Shown: positions 16,693 to 26,295, numbered from the stretch's first letter. The stretch is DNA of 64,000 nt from Changpingibacter yushuensis (GCF_014041995.1 NZ_CP059492.1:310001-374000); one strand, 5' to 3'. Program-made: numbers and translations. The notes: generated by a model not told the origin, from the letters alone.

Positions 16693-19600
16693 GTGACTCC
16701 ATTCTTTAAGCGCAATCGTGACCGCCGTGAGACGCCACAACCGGCGTCCACTGAGGTAGTTCAGTCCGCGCCATCGGCCTCATCAGCCGAGGTCGCGCGC
16801 GCGGAGGAACCAGCTCAGGCCGCCGTACATCAGCCTTCGCAAGGTGCCGCTTTTGCAGCACCTTCAAACACTCCATCACGGCAGGTACTCGTCCAAGCCG
16901 CATACGCGACGTGGCGCGACGAGCTTGCCCGGGTTGCTGAGGATGCATCGCGTCCATTCAGCTCTGTGGATTCCTCCGTGGTGGATCTTTCTTCGCCGCA
17001 TCCCACTGGGAGTGCCCAACTGTATTCGGGCATGCCAACTCTCCTTTCTTCTCTCGTCCGCGAAGAGAGTGCGCTCAAGGTGGCGCGCATGAGGCTTGCA
17101 ACCCTCAAACACAGAATCGCTACGCTCTCGGAGCAATACGGATACGCGCCGGTCACGCTGGCCACAGCAGAACTGACGTGGACTGAACTGCCGGATGAGC
17201 CCACACCCAACGCCTCTGCAGCGCCGTCAGGTTCTGCTAGCGCTGCCAATGCCGGTGCTAACGCCGCATTCTCAGCTTCTTCTCCTTCAACGCCCGCTGA
17301 AACACGCGCCTTTTCTCAGGAGTCCGAATGGGAGCCTGACTCCTTGACGGATCACGAGGATTTCCCCTCTGCAGACTCATGGATGCACACAACGGTCACT
17401 TCGCCGGAGAATCCAAGTTCCGGCTACGGTTCAGTGACTGTGGCACACAGCCCTCAGGATGGTGACGAGGTTTCTCCAGACGCCGTGGCCACGCAACCGT
17501 CAGAGACCGCGAAGCCGGAACCGTCAGACGCCGCCCCGCAAACCTCAGATTCCGCACCTGAGCAAGATGGCGGAGCGCCAGCAGACCAGCCTTTTAGGCC
17601 GCTGGCACCTCCTACAGTCATGGTGGAACCTGCGCTGCTCCGTACAGTACGGCTGGAGCCTTACGGGGAAGACGATGCCTACATCACCCTCACAGCCAAG
17701 TGCGAGGTAAACCCGGTAGTGCTTCGCGCTCTGCGTAGCCATGGCATCAGCGCAGATGCCATTTCGGGACTTCGTACTTTGGCGGCTGACCCAGCGTCTG
17801 AGGATGAAGCGCTCGCTTCTATCCGCGAACTTGGCCGCGCATACCTGCCAGGTTTCACGTATGAAGTGCGAATGCTGCTGGGCAGTTTTGTCCATCCAGG
17901 GCAGGTCTTGCTCTCCGATCTGGAAGCGATGAAGCCGTATATCGAGGCTTCAGGCATCATGTCAGCTTTGGCAGGGGACGAAGCCACTCGAAAGCTCTCT
18001 GCTGCGCCAGTCCCGCCCGCTGATGCGAGCGACCGCGCCCCCGAAGGTGAACGCGGTGCCGGGGACCGGGACGTCGCTGAACTTGCTACGATCGACGCCG
18101 TCGCGTCCGGGCGCTCACTTGTTATAGACGCACCTCCCGGATCTGAGCGCGTGGAGACTCTGGCATCGATCATCGCGGATGCCACCGCCTCGGGCCGGTC
18201 AGTTCTCTACATTCCGGGCCGGGCTTCTTCTCGCCGAGCTCTGATCGATTCGATGGACACTTTGGGCCTTTCGGATCTCACACTGGACTTTTCGAATCTC
18301 GACGACGTCGCCATGCGGTTGCGTACGGGACTCCGGCTCCGAGGCGACAAGCCGGACAACGATCCGGTGCTTAACGCTAGAGCGGAACTTGTCAATGCCC
18401 GCAAAGGACTTGGCGAGTACATCGATGAACTACACAAGGTTGATCCGGTGTGGGGAGAGTCCGTTTATACGCTGTTGCAGCGTCTGGCTTCGCTGACGGT
18501 GGGTCACGATGCTCCCAAGAGCCAAGTGCGTCTGGACAGGGCAGCTACCGTCGCGCTCGCGCAGAGTTTCGACGACGAGCGCCGAAACCTCGCCGAGGCC
18601 GCCGAACTGGGGATGCTCACTCCGGGTAGCCCGGATGCAGCGTGGGCTGGTGCCCGAATTCGCAGCGAGGAGGAGGGGCAGGTCGCATTGCGCCGCGCCG
18701 GTCGCCTCGCAAATGAGACAGTCCCGGTGCTCATGGCGCAGTCTCAGCGAGTGGCTGGCGAAACCGGTTTGACGCGTGCCACAAATTTCTCGATGTGGCT
18801 TGAGCAAATCAACATGCTCGAAGGGCTTTCCACCACACTCGACGTGTTTGTGCCCAAGATTTACGAGCGCAGTGCCGCTGACATGGTGATAGCTACTGCT
18901 ACGCGCGAATGGCGTGAGAAGCATGGCGAGGATATGAAGGGCTCCGAGCGGCGCAGGCTGACCAAGCAGGCCAAGGATCTGGTGCGGCCCGGCGCTCAAG
19001 TAGCTAATCTTCATGAGGAACTTGTCAAGGTTCAGCGCCAGCGCGAGGTGTGGCGGCGTTATTCGAATGAAGGCGGATGGCCACGGCTGCCTGATGGCAT
19101 GTCACAGATCAAGGCGACTGCTGGCGAAGCTGTTTCTGAGATCCGGGCCCTCGAGGAGATTTTGCCTGCGGGCGCCCGGCTGGTGGACAAGCCGTTCGAG
19201 GACCTTATCGGACAGCTGCGAGTCTTGGCCGCGGGTTCGAGTGCAATGGCCACGGTTCCTCGCCGCAACGAACTGCTTTCTCATTTCAAGGAAGCTGGCC
19301 TCGATGGTTTGGTCGAGGATCTGACCAAACGGTCTGTTTCGATTGGTCAGATTGATGCGGAACTTGAGTTGGTGTACGCCTCCTCAATTTTCGAACAGCT
19401 GGTGCGTGATTCTAGGGCGCTCGCGGAGATTGGACCTGGGGATCTCACGCGGCTGAGCACTCAGCTACGTGAGCTGGATAAACGCCACACCAAGAGTCTG
19501 GTTGGTCCTGTGCGTAGGGCCGCAATCCGGATCATGCGTGAGACGATCTCAAAGCGCCGGGACGAGACCATGAAGCTGGATCGCCAGCTTGAGCGCTATT

Positions 19601-21411
19601 CAACTGGCGCGCTGCGCGATGCGATTGCTGCTCACCCACGCTTAGTCCAAGTGGCCCGCCCCGCGTGGGTGGTTCCTTCAATGATGGTTGCGGAGTTTAT
19701 TCCGCCGATGCCGTGGGCCGACCTCGTGATCGTGGACGAGATGGATTCGGCAAGCTGCGCCTCTGCGGTGCCGATGTTGATGCGTGGACGCCAGATAGTG
19801 GTGATGGGTGATCTGCGCCGCGCAGATGAGAACTCTGCTGTGGCTCAGTTTGCCAAGGTGCTTCCGGTTTGCGAGCTTCCCACCTTGCGTGCCAAGTATG
19901 ACGAGCTTGCCTCGCAGACCCTGCGCGAACAGGGATATGCGGACGTACTCAAGATGGTTCCTGCCGTTCCGCACAACGATCACGCGCGCCTTGTAGTAGT
20001 GAATGGCCGTGGAGTCCCCTCTCCAGCCACAGGCACAGTGGAGGGAGTACAGGCTGAAGTTGATGCGGTTATCGACGCCGTGGTCAACCACACGCTGGTC
20101 CAGCCAGAGCTGTCTTTGGCGGTGGTGTGCGTGTCGGAGGTCCATGCGGGCCGCGTGCGCGAGGCGATCAAGGAAACCGTAGCGAAGTCATCCGTGTTGG
20201 GTGCCCTGACGATTACGGACGTACGTGAGCCGTTCACCGTCGTCGATATTACGCAGTGTGCTGGCCTGCGGCGAGATTCGATCATACTTTCTGTTGGGTA
20301 CGGAAAGACCGTGCATGGCAGGGTTCTGCATTCGTTTGGTTCACTGGCGACGCCTGCTGGTGTGACGGGCCTTGTGGAGGCGGTGGGAGCTGCTCGCGAA
20401 GAGTTGACGATCATTTCCTCGATAGGTCCCGGCGAGATCGGGATGGACAACGTGACCACGCCGGGTCCTCGCCTGTTGGCGAAGCTCATCGACCGTGCTG
20501 GCGGCCAGAATGTGCTTCTCGAGGCGAAGCCATTGGGCGGGCCTACGCAACCATTGATCCGTGACCTTGCCAGCAAGCTGAAGGCAAAGGGTTGGTCGGT
20601 CGCCTTCAATTACGGATACGCGGATGGAGTGACCATCCCTCTTGCGGTTGGGGATACGTCCCTGCAGGGTACGTGGCGTGTCGCCGTTGTGTACGACGAC
20701 GAGGCATACGTGGCCGAGCGTTCTCAGCGGCGGCGTGATCGCTACTGGGCTGAACGGTTAGAGGCCCGGGGCTGGACGGTGTTCCAGACATTCTCGACGT
20801 CGCTGTTCATTGACCTTGAGGGGCAGACGCGCGCTATATCTGCGATTCTCGAACATATGCGTGAATCGGTACGAAGTGCTGGGGCTGCTGCCCTTGCGCC
20901 ACTTGAGGTCCCCCATTTGGATGAGGAGTGGTCGGCGCCTTCTGCGAATGATGTTCCTGAAGCTGTAGTAACGCCGGAGGCGGCTTCCGAGAATCCGGTG
21001 AAGCCAGACAGTGTGGCGATCCCACGTTCTTCGCGGCCGAACATCACTCCGGGGCTGCCCTTGGCTGCTTACTCGGATGACCAATTAGATGAGATCGTTC
21101 GGTGGATTTCGTCGGATGCTATTCCGCGTTCGGAAGAGGAGCTTGTTGCTGCCATGCGGGATGAGTTGGATTTGCACCGCCGTGGTGTGCAGATTGATGC
21201 TGTGCTCCGCAACGTGGTATTGCGCTCCGGGCTGACCAAGCAGAGCACAGGTGAAGCGATTTCGCATACTGATACTGCAACGCAGGGTATTGAGGCGCTC
21301 AACGAGCGTTTGACTGGCCAGTTCCCGCGCATTGAACTTGAGGATAGCCCTCAGCTTCCTCGGGATGATTCGCCTCTAGGCGGTGCGGATTCGGCAGCGC
21401 ATGATGAGTGA
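16693..21411 (+). CDS. Large helicase/nuclease-like protein with degenerate active sites
   Basis: 1572 residues. Layout: disordered Ala/Ser/Pro-rich N-terminus (1-330); a segment resembling the first RecA domain of UPF1/DUF4011-type SF1 helicases from about 475; helical insert; Walker B-like LVIVDEMDSA with D1015-E1016 followed by RQIVVMGDLRRAD; second RecA-like part; then at about 1240-1400 a region like the C-terminal MTES_1575-type endonuclease fold. The Walker A position reads APPGSERV (480-487) instead of GPPGTGKT, so the ATP-binding Lys is Arg and the next Thr is Val. The nuclease block (IPLAVG ... WRVAVVYDDEAY) lacks the usual D-ExD arrangement. GTG start, with GGTGGGA upstream. Function unknown. 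Confidence 0.8.
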   Translation: MTPFFKRNRDRRETPQPASTEVVQSAPSASSAEVARAEEPAQAAVHQPSQGAAFAAPSNTPSRQVLVQAAYATWRDELARVAEDASRPFSSVDSSVVDLSSPHPTGSAQLYSGMPTLLSSLVREESALKVARMRLATLKHRIATLSEQYGYAPVTLATAELTWTELPDEPTPNASAAPSGSASAANAGANAAFSASSPSTPAETRAFSQESEWEPDSLTDHEDFPSADSWMHTTVTSPENPSSGYGSVTVAHSPQDGDEVSPDAVATQPSETAKPEPSDAAPQTSDSAPEQDGGAPADQPFRPLAPPTVMVEPALLRTVRLEPYGEDDAYITLTAKCEVNPVVLRALRSHGISADAISGLRTLAADPASEDEALASIRELGRAYLPGFTYEVRMLLGSFVHPGQVLLSDLEAMKPYIEASGIMSALAGDEATRKLSAAPVPPADASDRAPEGERGAGDRDVAELATIDAVASGRSLVIDAPPGSERVETLASIIADATASGRSVLYIPGRASSRRALIDSMDTLGLSDLTLDFSNLDDVAMRLRTGLRLRGDKPDNDPVLNARAELVNARKGLGEYIDELHKVDPVWGESVYTLLQRLASLTVGHDAPKSQVRLDRAATVALAQSFDDERRNLAEAAELGMLTPGSPDAAWAGARIRSEEEGQVALRRAGRLANETVPVLMAQSQRVAGETGLTRATNFSMWLEQINMLEGLSTTLDVFVPKIYERSAADMVIATATREWREKHGEDMKGSERRRLTKQAKDLVRPGAQVANLHEELVKVQRQREVWRRYSNEGGWPRLPDGMSQIKATAGEAVSEIRALEEILPAGARLVDKPFEDLIGQLRVLAAGSSAMATVPRRNELLSHFKEAGLDGLVEDLTKRSVSIGQIDAELELVYASSIFEQLVRDSRALAEIGPGDLTRLSTQLRELDKRHTKSLVGPVRRAAIRIMRETISKRRDETMKLDRQLERYSTGALRDAIAAHPRLVQVARPAWVVPSMMVAEFIPPMPWADLVIVDEMDSASCASAVPMLMRGRQIVVMGDLRRADENSAVAQFAKVLPVCELPTLRAKYDELASQTLREQGYADVLKMVPAVPHNDHARLVVVNGRGVPSPATGTVEGVQAEVDAVIDAVVNHTLVQPELSLAVVCVSEVHAGRVREAIKETVAKSSVLGALTITDVREPFTVVDITQCAGLRRDSIILSVGYGKTVHGRVLHSFGSLATPAGVTGLVEAVGAAREELTIISSIGPGEIGMDNVTTPGPRLLAKLIDRAGGQNVLLEAKPLGGPTQPLIRDLASKLKAKGWSVAFNYGYADGVTIPLAVGDTSLQGTWRVAVVYDDEAYVAERSQRRRDRYWAERLEARGWTVFQTFSTSLFIDLEGQTRAISAILEHMRESVRSAGAAALAPLEVPHLDEEWSAPSANDVPEAVVTPEAASENPVKPDSVAIPRSSRPNITPGLPLAAYSDDQLDEIVRWISSDAIPRSEEELVAAMRDELDLHRRGVQIDAVLRNVVLRSGLTKQSTGEAISHTDTATQGIEALNERLTGQFPRIELEDSPQLPRDDSPLGGADSAAHDE

Positions 21412-21676
21412 GAACTCGAGTGAGCGCCCGGCTGATGGTGTACCTGAGGCAGCTCCTCGCGGACGGCGGCACGGGCGCGCCGCCGTCCGGCTCTCCCGAG
21501 TGGATCGGGAGAGGTTGGAGCGTGGTGAGATCTCAACGTCTGAGGAGGCTTTGCACCTCAACGATGCAGGCCAGGCCACTTCTGCGGCCCACGAGGTGAA
21601 ACCTGCCGTTGAGGCCAAGGATGCCAACGAGCGGCGGCTGCTCGGGGAGCGGCCGCCGCATTTTGGAAAGCTGTAA
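21404..21676 (+). CDS. Small hypothetical protein coupled to the helicase-like gene
   Basis: 90 residues from ATG 21404, overlapping the end of the large gene (ATG 21401 is also possible). Basic in its first half (RGRRHGRAAVRLSRVDRERLERGE) and ending in ERRLLGERPPHFGKL. Similar short tails ending in a PPHW/PPHF motif are familiar from actinobacterial hypothetical proteins; no function is known. Overlap and shared strand argue that it is expressed. Confidence 0.6.
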   Translation: MSENSSERPADGVPEAAPRGRRHGRAAVRLSRVDRERLERGEISTSEEALHLNDAGQATSAAHEVKPAVEAKDANERRLLGERPPHFGKL

Positions 21677-21699
21677 CCTCGCGTTTCGAATGGGGTTGC

Positions 21700-22101
21700 T
21701 CAGTAATCGCGCGATCCTGTGGCCAAGAGGTCGCGAATCTCGGTGAGAAGCTCAACGTCTGAGGGGAGCGGTTCCGGATCAGGTTCAATTGCTGCCTTGG
21801 CCTCTTGACGTTCCCGAAGCATGTTCATGGGCATGACGATTGCGAAATAGAGTGCCGCGGCAACGAGTAGGAAGTTGACGAGTGCCGTAAGGACGAATCC
21901 TGGTTCGATCCGCGCATCGTTGAGTGTGATAGTCCAAATACCATCGAAATCGGGCTTTCCAGCAAGTCCCGCGATGAAAGGCATGAGTACCTTTTCGGTG
22001 AGTGCTGTGACGATTGGTGTGAACGCACCGCCGATAATGATGCCAACGGCCATGTCTACAACGTTGCCACGTGTGATGAAATCTTTGAATCCCTGCAACA
22101 T
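21700..22101 (-). CDS. mscL: Large-conductance mechanosensitive channel
   Basis: 133 residues, normal MscL length. N-terminal LQGFKDFITRGNVVDMAVGIIIGGAF covers the amphipathic helix and TM1; TM2 (FVLTALVNFLLVAAALYFAIV) and a cytoplasmic helix (LLTEIRDLL) follow. It forms a homopentameric pore opened by membrane tension during osmotic downshock. ATG 22101 is preceded by GGAAAGGAA; the frame's upstream ATGs are outside the family sequence. Confidence 0.95.
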   Translation of the reverse strand: MLQGFKDFITRGNVVDMAVGIIIGGAFTPIVTALTEKVLMPFIAGLAGKPDFDGIWTITLNDARIEPGFVLTALVNFLLVAAALYFAIVMPMNMLRERQEAKAAIEPDPEPLPSDVELLTEIRDLLATGSRDY

Positions 22102-22210
22102 AGGCTTATTCCTTTCCATGGGGTAGCACTCGCGGACCGTCGCGTGCGTGTTGTTTGGTGCCATTCGATTGTGTGAGGCATTCGGATGCACATGCGACGG
22201 AGCGAGTTCG

Positions 22211-22849
22211 TCAGGCTGTCCGATGCAGAACAATGCGCATAGCAGTTGCTGAATCGTAGCCAAGCACTACACTAGCGACATTTGTGGGAATCGAGACGAA
22301 CAGGACCACGGTGGAGCTGGATTCTGACATGAAGCCACCTTCGGTTGCCTGAGCTCCCACGCCCACAACCACGGCAGTTTCAGCGACAAGGACGGCGTTT
22401 GCGGTTTCAGAGAACTCCTCCGCTGGAGCATAGAGGGACACTGTACTGCCCGGCTGAGCGAGCGATTCAGTGCCGTCGGCTTGGACAGTCACCGAGACGA
22501 TGACGTGGCCAGCTGGCGCTGAATCAAGGAAGTCCGACGAGAGCAACATCGAGCGAGGCAGTGGAAGCCCCTCTGGTATGGAAGCAACTAGCACCTGCCC
22601 TACGCCTTCCTCTATCTGGGAAAGGTAGCCTTCCGGAAGCAGCGCGGTATCCACTGCCACGGTGTGTAGATCTTCCGTGGTGAGAGTAGAACCTGCCTTC
22701 AGGGGACCTGCTGACACAACGACGTTTGTGCGCTGTGGTTGGAGACCTGAGATGGTCTGCACAATCGTGCCCACGAGTGCCAGGACGGTGATGCCGAGGA
22801 GCAAGAAGCGCATGCGCCACAGCATGGCGCGGATCCGGACAATGTTCAT
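22211..22849 (-). CDS. SAF-domain (CpaB/FlgA-like) membrane protein
   Basis: 212 residues with one N-terminal membrane helix (about 14-33) followed by an SAF beta-clip domain (VVVSAGPLKAGSTLTTEDL...). Found next to FmdB, 5-FTHF cyclo-ligase and MscL in many actinobacteria. RcpC/CpaB-type SAF proteins belong to pilus assembly, but no tad genes are visible here. Confidence 0.8.
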   Translation of the reverse strand: MNIVRIRAMLWRMRFLLLGITVLALVGTIVQTISGLQPQRTNVVVSAGPLKAGSTLTTEDLHTVAVDTALLPEGYLSQIEEGVGQVLVASIPEGLPLPRSMLLSSDFLDSAPAGHVIVSVTVQADGTESLAQPGSTVSLYAPAEEFSETANAVLVAETAVVVGVGAQATEGGFMSESSSTVVLFVSIPTNVASVVLGYDSATAMRIVLHRTA

Positions 22850-22958
22850 GTGCCAAAAGTAGGTTGTGTGCCAGTGGTGGGTTAGGCGGATGCGTCACGT
22901 TGTGGATCAGTGTGCGATTTCCGGTCCTTGGGGAAACCGCCAAGCCCCAAGCATCCCA

Positions 22959-22996
22959 CCCAGCCCTGCGGCGTCCACCCAGCCCTGCGGCGTCCA
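22959..22996. repeat. 19-bp tandem duplication
   Basis: Two exact 19-bp copies at 22959-22977 and 22978-22996 (CCCAGCCCTGCGGCGTCCA), with the first bases repeated again at 22997, in the gap between the SAF gene and the amidase. Confidence 0.85.
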
Positions 22997-23017
22997 CCCA
23001 GCACGTAGGCGCACACA

Positions 23018-23063
23018 ACGGAGGGCTTCTCCGGCGGCCAGAACCACCGGAGAAGCCCTCCGT
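23018..23063 (-). terminator. Hairpin downstream of the amidase gene
   Basis: Perfect 17-bp stem 23018-23034 / 23047-23063 with a 12-nt loop, located 28 bases beyond the amidase stop. No T-run, but placed as a transcript end. Confidence 0.75.
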
Positions 23064-23090
23064 CCTCTATGCGTATCAGCTATCCATGTG

Positions 23091-24929
23091 TCAGCCGAGT
23101 GCCGGGTACAGAGCCGGACTTGTGCGGTACTCAGTGGCCTGCTCGAAATCGTAAGCAAGGCCAAGGATGCCCGCCTCGTCGAAATCGCGGCCCAGGAACT
23201 CAATGTTGACGCCCACTGTGGATCCACCTTGCCCAGCGCCGGTGCTTCCCATCGGCAGAGTAACCGCTGGCATGCCAGTGTTGGGACTAAGGCGCATGTT
23301 GGTGCCTATGGTCGAGTAAGCCGCGGTGCTCGGGTAGATGAGGGCATCGAGATTGTTGTCATCCATCATCTGCGTGACGAGCGCCTTTCCCGTGGCGAGC
23401 TGAGTGGTATGCGTTCCTGTGGCGCCCGCCCACGCCTGATAGGTCTGCTCTGTGACGTTGTCGCGCTGCACATATATGCTCCGCCGCGACGTGACGTAGT
23501 TGCCGCCAGCAAGGATGTCCTGAATCGAGCGCTGGGTGACGGACGCGGCGAGGTGGTTCTCAACGTACTCGTTTAGATCGTGCTTAAATTCGTTCGTCGA
23601 ACCCGATCCTTCGGCGAGCACCGCGCTGAAGCCGGCCGGTGGGGTGATCAGAACGACCTCCGCACCTTGCTCCTCGAGAGTGGCTTTTGCCTCTTCGAAC
23701 AGCGCTGCGGTTGCGCTATTGGATCCGACCATTGATGCGACGTATCCGATGCGGGCACCTTCCAAAGCGGTATCTGTCAGTTCCGACGTGTATGAGTCGG
23801 GGACAAGTCCCGCTTGTCGCGACGTCACGGGGTCTGCCGAATCGATGCCGACGACGGCGTCGAGCGCCACGGCCGTATCCACGACAGAGCGTGCCATGGG
23901 GCCACCTGTGTCTTGTGAAAGAGCGAGTGGGATGATGCCATCGCGGCTGGTTAGGCCAACAGTTGGACGAACGCCGACGAGCTGGTTGTACGACGACGGT
24001 ACGCGGATTGACCCGCCTGTGTCGGTTCCGAAGCCAAGACCAGCAAGGTTAGCTGAGACGGCTGCGCCGGTTCCGCCTGAGGATCCGCCGGCGGTGTTCG
24101 CCGTGTTGTATGGCGAGGCAACCAGCAAGGTGGAACCGGGAGTCTGGAACGAAGAGAACTCCGAGACGAACCCGTATGCGAACTCGTCGAGTGACGCCTT
24201 TGCGAGCACTACGGCGCCGGCGTCGCGAAGTCCCGCGACCATCGTGGCATCCGTGGTGGTCTGGTTATCTCTCCAGCAGCCACAGCCACCCGTGGTGACC
24301 ATGTCGGCCGTATCGTAGTTGTCCTTCAGGACGATTGGTACGCCCAGCAGCATGTTTGTCATGCCGTATGTGGCGCGTTCGGCGTCGGCGGCAGCGGCAG
24401 CCTGCAGAGCCACATCGCTTACGGTGATGATCGAGTTGAGCGGGCGTGTTCCACCAGCTACCACGGTGCGGTCATACGCATTGATGCGGTCTATGTAGTC
24501 CTGCGTGAGTTCCACAGAGGTGATGACTCCAGCATTCATTGCGGCTTGCATATCGATCGTGGAGGCTTCGATCAGCTCGAACGGTCCGTCGTCGTAAATC
24601 ATCCGCTGAGACAAACTGGCAAGATCAGCGATTGTGATGACGTTGTCGCCATCTGTATCAATAACGGAGACAGCAGACCATCCGGCGTCGCTCGACGTGG
24701 TGCCTAGAGATGATCCCGCGATGTCGAGGTCAGCGGTAGTGACTTGGTCATCCCCGGTGAGGTCGAGCTGCGTGTAATACGGCGCGAGGATGGCCGCAGT
24801 GGTTGCTTCGGTGGTAGTTGCGGCTGCCACGGGAGCGATGCCCGCCGTTATTGCTGCAATTACGGCGATCGTGGCAGCGGAGGCCAGTGCTCGCTTTGGG
24901 GCGATAGGGGAGTGCACAGGTGTGGTCAT
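23091..24929 (-). CDS. Secreted amidase-signature enzyme with N-terminal dockerin
   Basis: 612 residues. A signal peptide (1-37) is followed by a dockerin-like pair of calcium loops: DLTGDDQVTTAD (about 56-67) and DTDGDNVITIAD (91-102), each keeping acidic positions 1, 5 and 12. The amidase-signature domain spans about 125-605 with catalytic K202, the GGSSGG turn (281-286) holding the cis-Ser, and nucleophile Ser307 in GTDTGGSIRVP. These enzymes hydrolyse amide bonds; the substrate is unknown. Start overlaps the cohesin gene stop by 4 bases (ATGA), so both are one operon, and the dockerin is a candidate partner of that cohesin. Confidence 0.9.
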   Translation of the reverse strand: MTTPVHSPIAPKRALASAATIAVIAAITAGIAPVAAATTTEATTAAILAPYYTQLDLTGDDQVTTADLDIAGSSLGTTSSDAGWSAVSVIDTDGDNVITIADLASLSQRMIYDDGPFELIEASTIDMQAAMNAGVITSVELTQDYIDRINAYDRTVVAGGTRPLNSIITVSDVALQAAAAADAERATYGMTNMLLGVPIVLKDNYDTADMVTTGGCGCWRDNQTTTDATMVAGLRDAGAVVLAKASLDEFAYGFVSEFSSFQTPGSTLLVASPYNTANTAGGSSGGTGAAVSANLAGLGFGTDTGGSIRVPSSYNQLVGVRPTVGLTSRDGIIPLALSQDTGGPMARSVVDTAVALDAVVGIDSADPVTSRQAGLVPDSYTSELTDTALEGARIGYVASMVGSNSATAALFEEAKATLEEQGAEVVLITPPAGFSAVLAEGSGSTNEFKHDLNEYVENHLAASVTQRSIQDILAGGNYVTSRRSIYVQRDNVTEQTYQAWAGATGTHTTQLATGKALVTQMMDDNNLDALIYPSTAAYSTIGTNMRLSPNTGMPAVTLPMGSTGAGQGGSTVGVNIEFLGRDFDEAGILGLAYDFEQATEYRTSPALYPALG

Positions 24930-25684
24930 TGCACAGCCTCCTTCTTGTTACGGATGATCAGGAATGCACCAAGCGCGATGAGTGGCACCGCGATGAGGAA
25001 CGGAATCACGTTGCCACCTGTGGAGGGTAACGAGCCGGTCTCAGGATCGCTGCTTAGAGCGGTGTCTGTGCTAGCTGATTGCGTAGGTGTGGGAGTGGAT
25101 GTTGCTGGCGATGTTGACGCCGATGGTGACGGTGAGGATGTTGTGGGCGACGGCGTTGGAGCAGCTGTCAGCGCGATTTCGGCACTGGTTGGCTCCACGA
25201 GTGCCGTGGACTCGCCGGCCGAATCGAGGAAGCTGGCGTCTTCCAGAGTGATGGCGGTGGCACCTCCATCAAGTACGGTCATCGTGAAGGTGACGAGCAT
25301 CTGCTCGCCGTCGAGGCCTGGAGATGTACCGAGCCGGGTGTGTGCGAAGGTGAGAGTGTCTGTGCCTTCGATGGCCGTATCATGGCCGCCTTCTGGGAAC
25401 GCGGCTGAGTCCGCGTCATAGCTCAACAGGTCCGGATCGTAGCTGACGGTCAACTCGTAGGCATACAGATCGGTTGCAGAATCCACCGGGACTGTGACGG
25501 TAATAGTGTCACCTTCGTCTGCGGTCGATGGTGCGCTTATGCTGATTGAATCGACGTTATCGGCAGATGCCGCTGGCGCGAGCACCATGGAGGTGCCGAG
25601 CATCGCGATTGCGGCCGCAGCTATGGCAGCGGCAACGTCACGCGGGCGCCGGCGCGCTCCAGGCTGGTTTTCGGACAAGCTCAT
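24926..25684 (-). CDS. Sortase-anchored cohesin-domain protein
   Basis: 252 residues. Signal peptide 1-41 (APAASA), cohesin-type beta-sandwich about 43-172 (YAYELTVSYDPDLLSY and VTFTMTVLDG are typical strands), a Thr/Ser/Pro linker 174-215, then LPSTG (219-223), a membrane helix (226-244) and RNKK. It should be covalently fixed to the cell wall by a sortase. Overlaps the dockerin-amidase start by 4 bases. No sortase gene is in the window. Confidence 0.9.
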   Translation of the reverse strand: MSLSENQPGARRRPRDVAAAIAAAAIAMLGTSMVLAPAASADNVDSISISAPSTADEGDTITVTVPVDSATDLYAYELTVSYDPDLLSYDADSAAFPEGGHDTAIEGTDTLTFAHTRLGTSPGLDGEQMLVTFTMTVLDGGATAITLEDASFLDSAGESTALVEPTSAEIALTAAPTPSPTTSSPSPSASTSPATSTPTPTQSASTDTALSSDPETGSLPSTGGNVIPFLIAVPLIALGAFLIIRNKKEAVQ

Positions 25685-25706
25685 GTGAACCTCTCTGGAA
25701 AGGGGT

Positions 25707-25741
25707 GGTCAGCAGGCACTTCACTCAGAAGCGTGCTGACC
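25707..25741. repeat. 8-bp inverted repeat upstream of the cohesin gene
   Basis: GGTCAGCA (25707-25714) and TGCTGACC (25734-25741) form a perfect inverted repeat 23 bases upstream of the cohesin start, a position suited to a regulator site or a leader hairpin. Confidence 0.45.
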
Positions 25742-25888
25742 TACTCGTGGGTAACCGGACCGTAGCAATACCGTGTTTCATTCGTGTTTCGGACGGTTAA
25801 TGTCCACGTAAACGGGTTCACTATGAGGTTTTGAGTGTGGTGACAATCCGCTAAGTCACAAGGAGCTGGGTGTCCATTCCAGATGGCG

Positions 25889-25919
25889 AGCGTTCAGTCC
25901 ACATGACGGAATGAACGCT
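25889..25919 (-). terminator. Hairpin after fmdB
   Basis: Perfect 8-bp stem AGCGTTCA / TGAACGCT (25889-25896 / 25912-25919), 28 bases beyond the FmdB stop on the minus strand. Weak terminator candidate without a T-run. Confidence 0.5.
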
Positions 25920-25947
25920 TGGGGGTCAAAGAGCTCTTCAGAGGTGG

Positions 25948-26295
25948 TCAGTTGACCTTCGCTGGGGTGCGGCCCGGTGCGCTCGTTGCGGCCTTCGTTT
26001 CCGGTGCGGATGCGGGAGTGCTCGCCGGGGTAGAGGATTCGCCCGTGGATTCTGTACTAGATGCTTCGGCCGATTCGTTCGTGTGGCTCACATGCGCCTG
26101 CATGGACGAATTGTCCTTTGACTTCGAATCGTTGTGGTAGAAGCCGGAGCCCTTGAACACAATGCCTACGGAGTTGATGATCTTTCGCAGTTCGCCGCCG
26201 CAGTTTTCGCATACCTTCAGCGGTTCGTCCATCATCGATTGACGGACATCGAACTCCACACCGCACATCGTGCAGCGATAGCTGTATGTTGGCAC
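25948..26295 (-). CDS. FmdB-family zinc-ribbon protein
   Basis: 115 residues from GTG 26295, supported by GGAAGG upstream and by similarity beginning at PTYSYRC. Zinc ribbon Cys8, Cys11, Cys29 and Cys32, then VFKGSGFYHND, the family's conserved block. Residues about 65-115 are a low-complexity Ser/Thr/Ala/Pro tail. Regulatory or RNA-binding roles have been proposed for the family; none is proven here. Confidence 0.9.
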   Translation of the reverse strand: MPTYSYRCTMCGVEFDVRQSMMDEPLKVCENCGGELRKIINSVGIVFKGSGFYHNDSKSKDNSSMQAHVSHTNESAEASSTESTGESSTPASTPASAPETKAATSAPGRTPAKVN

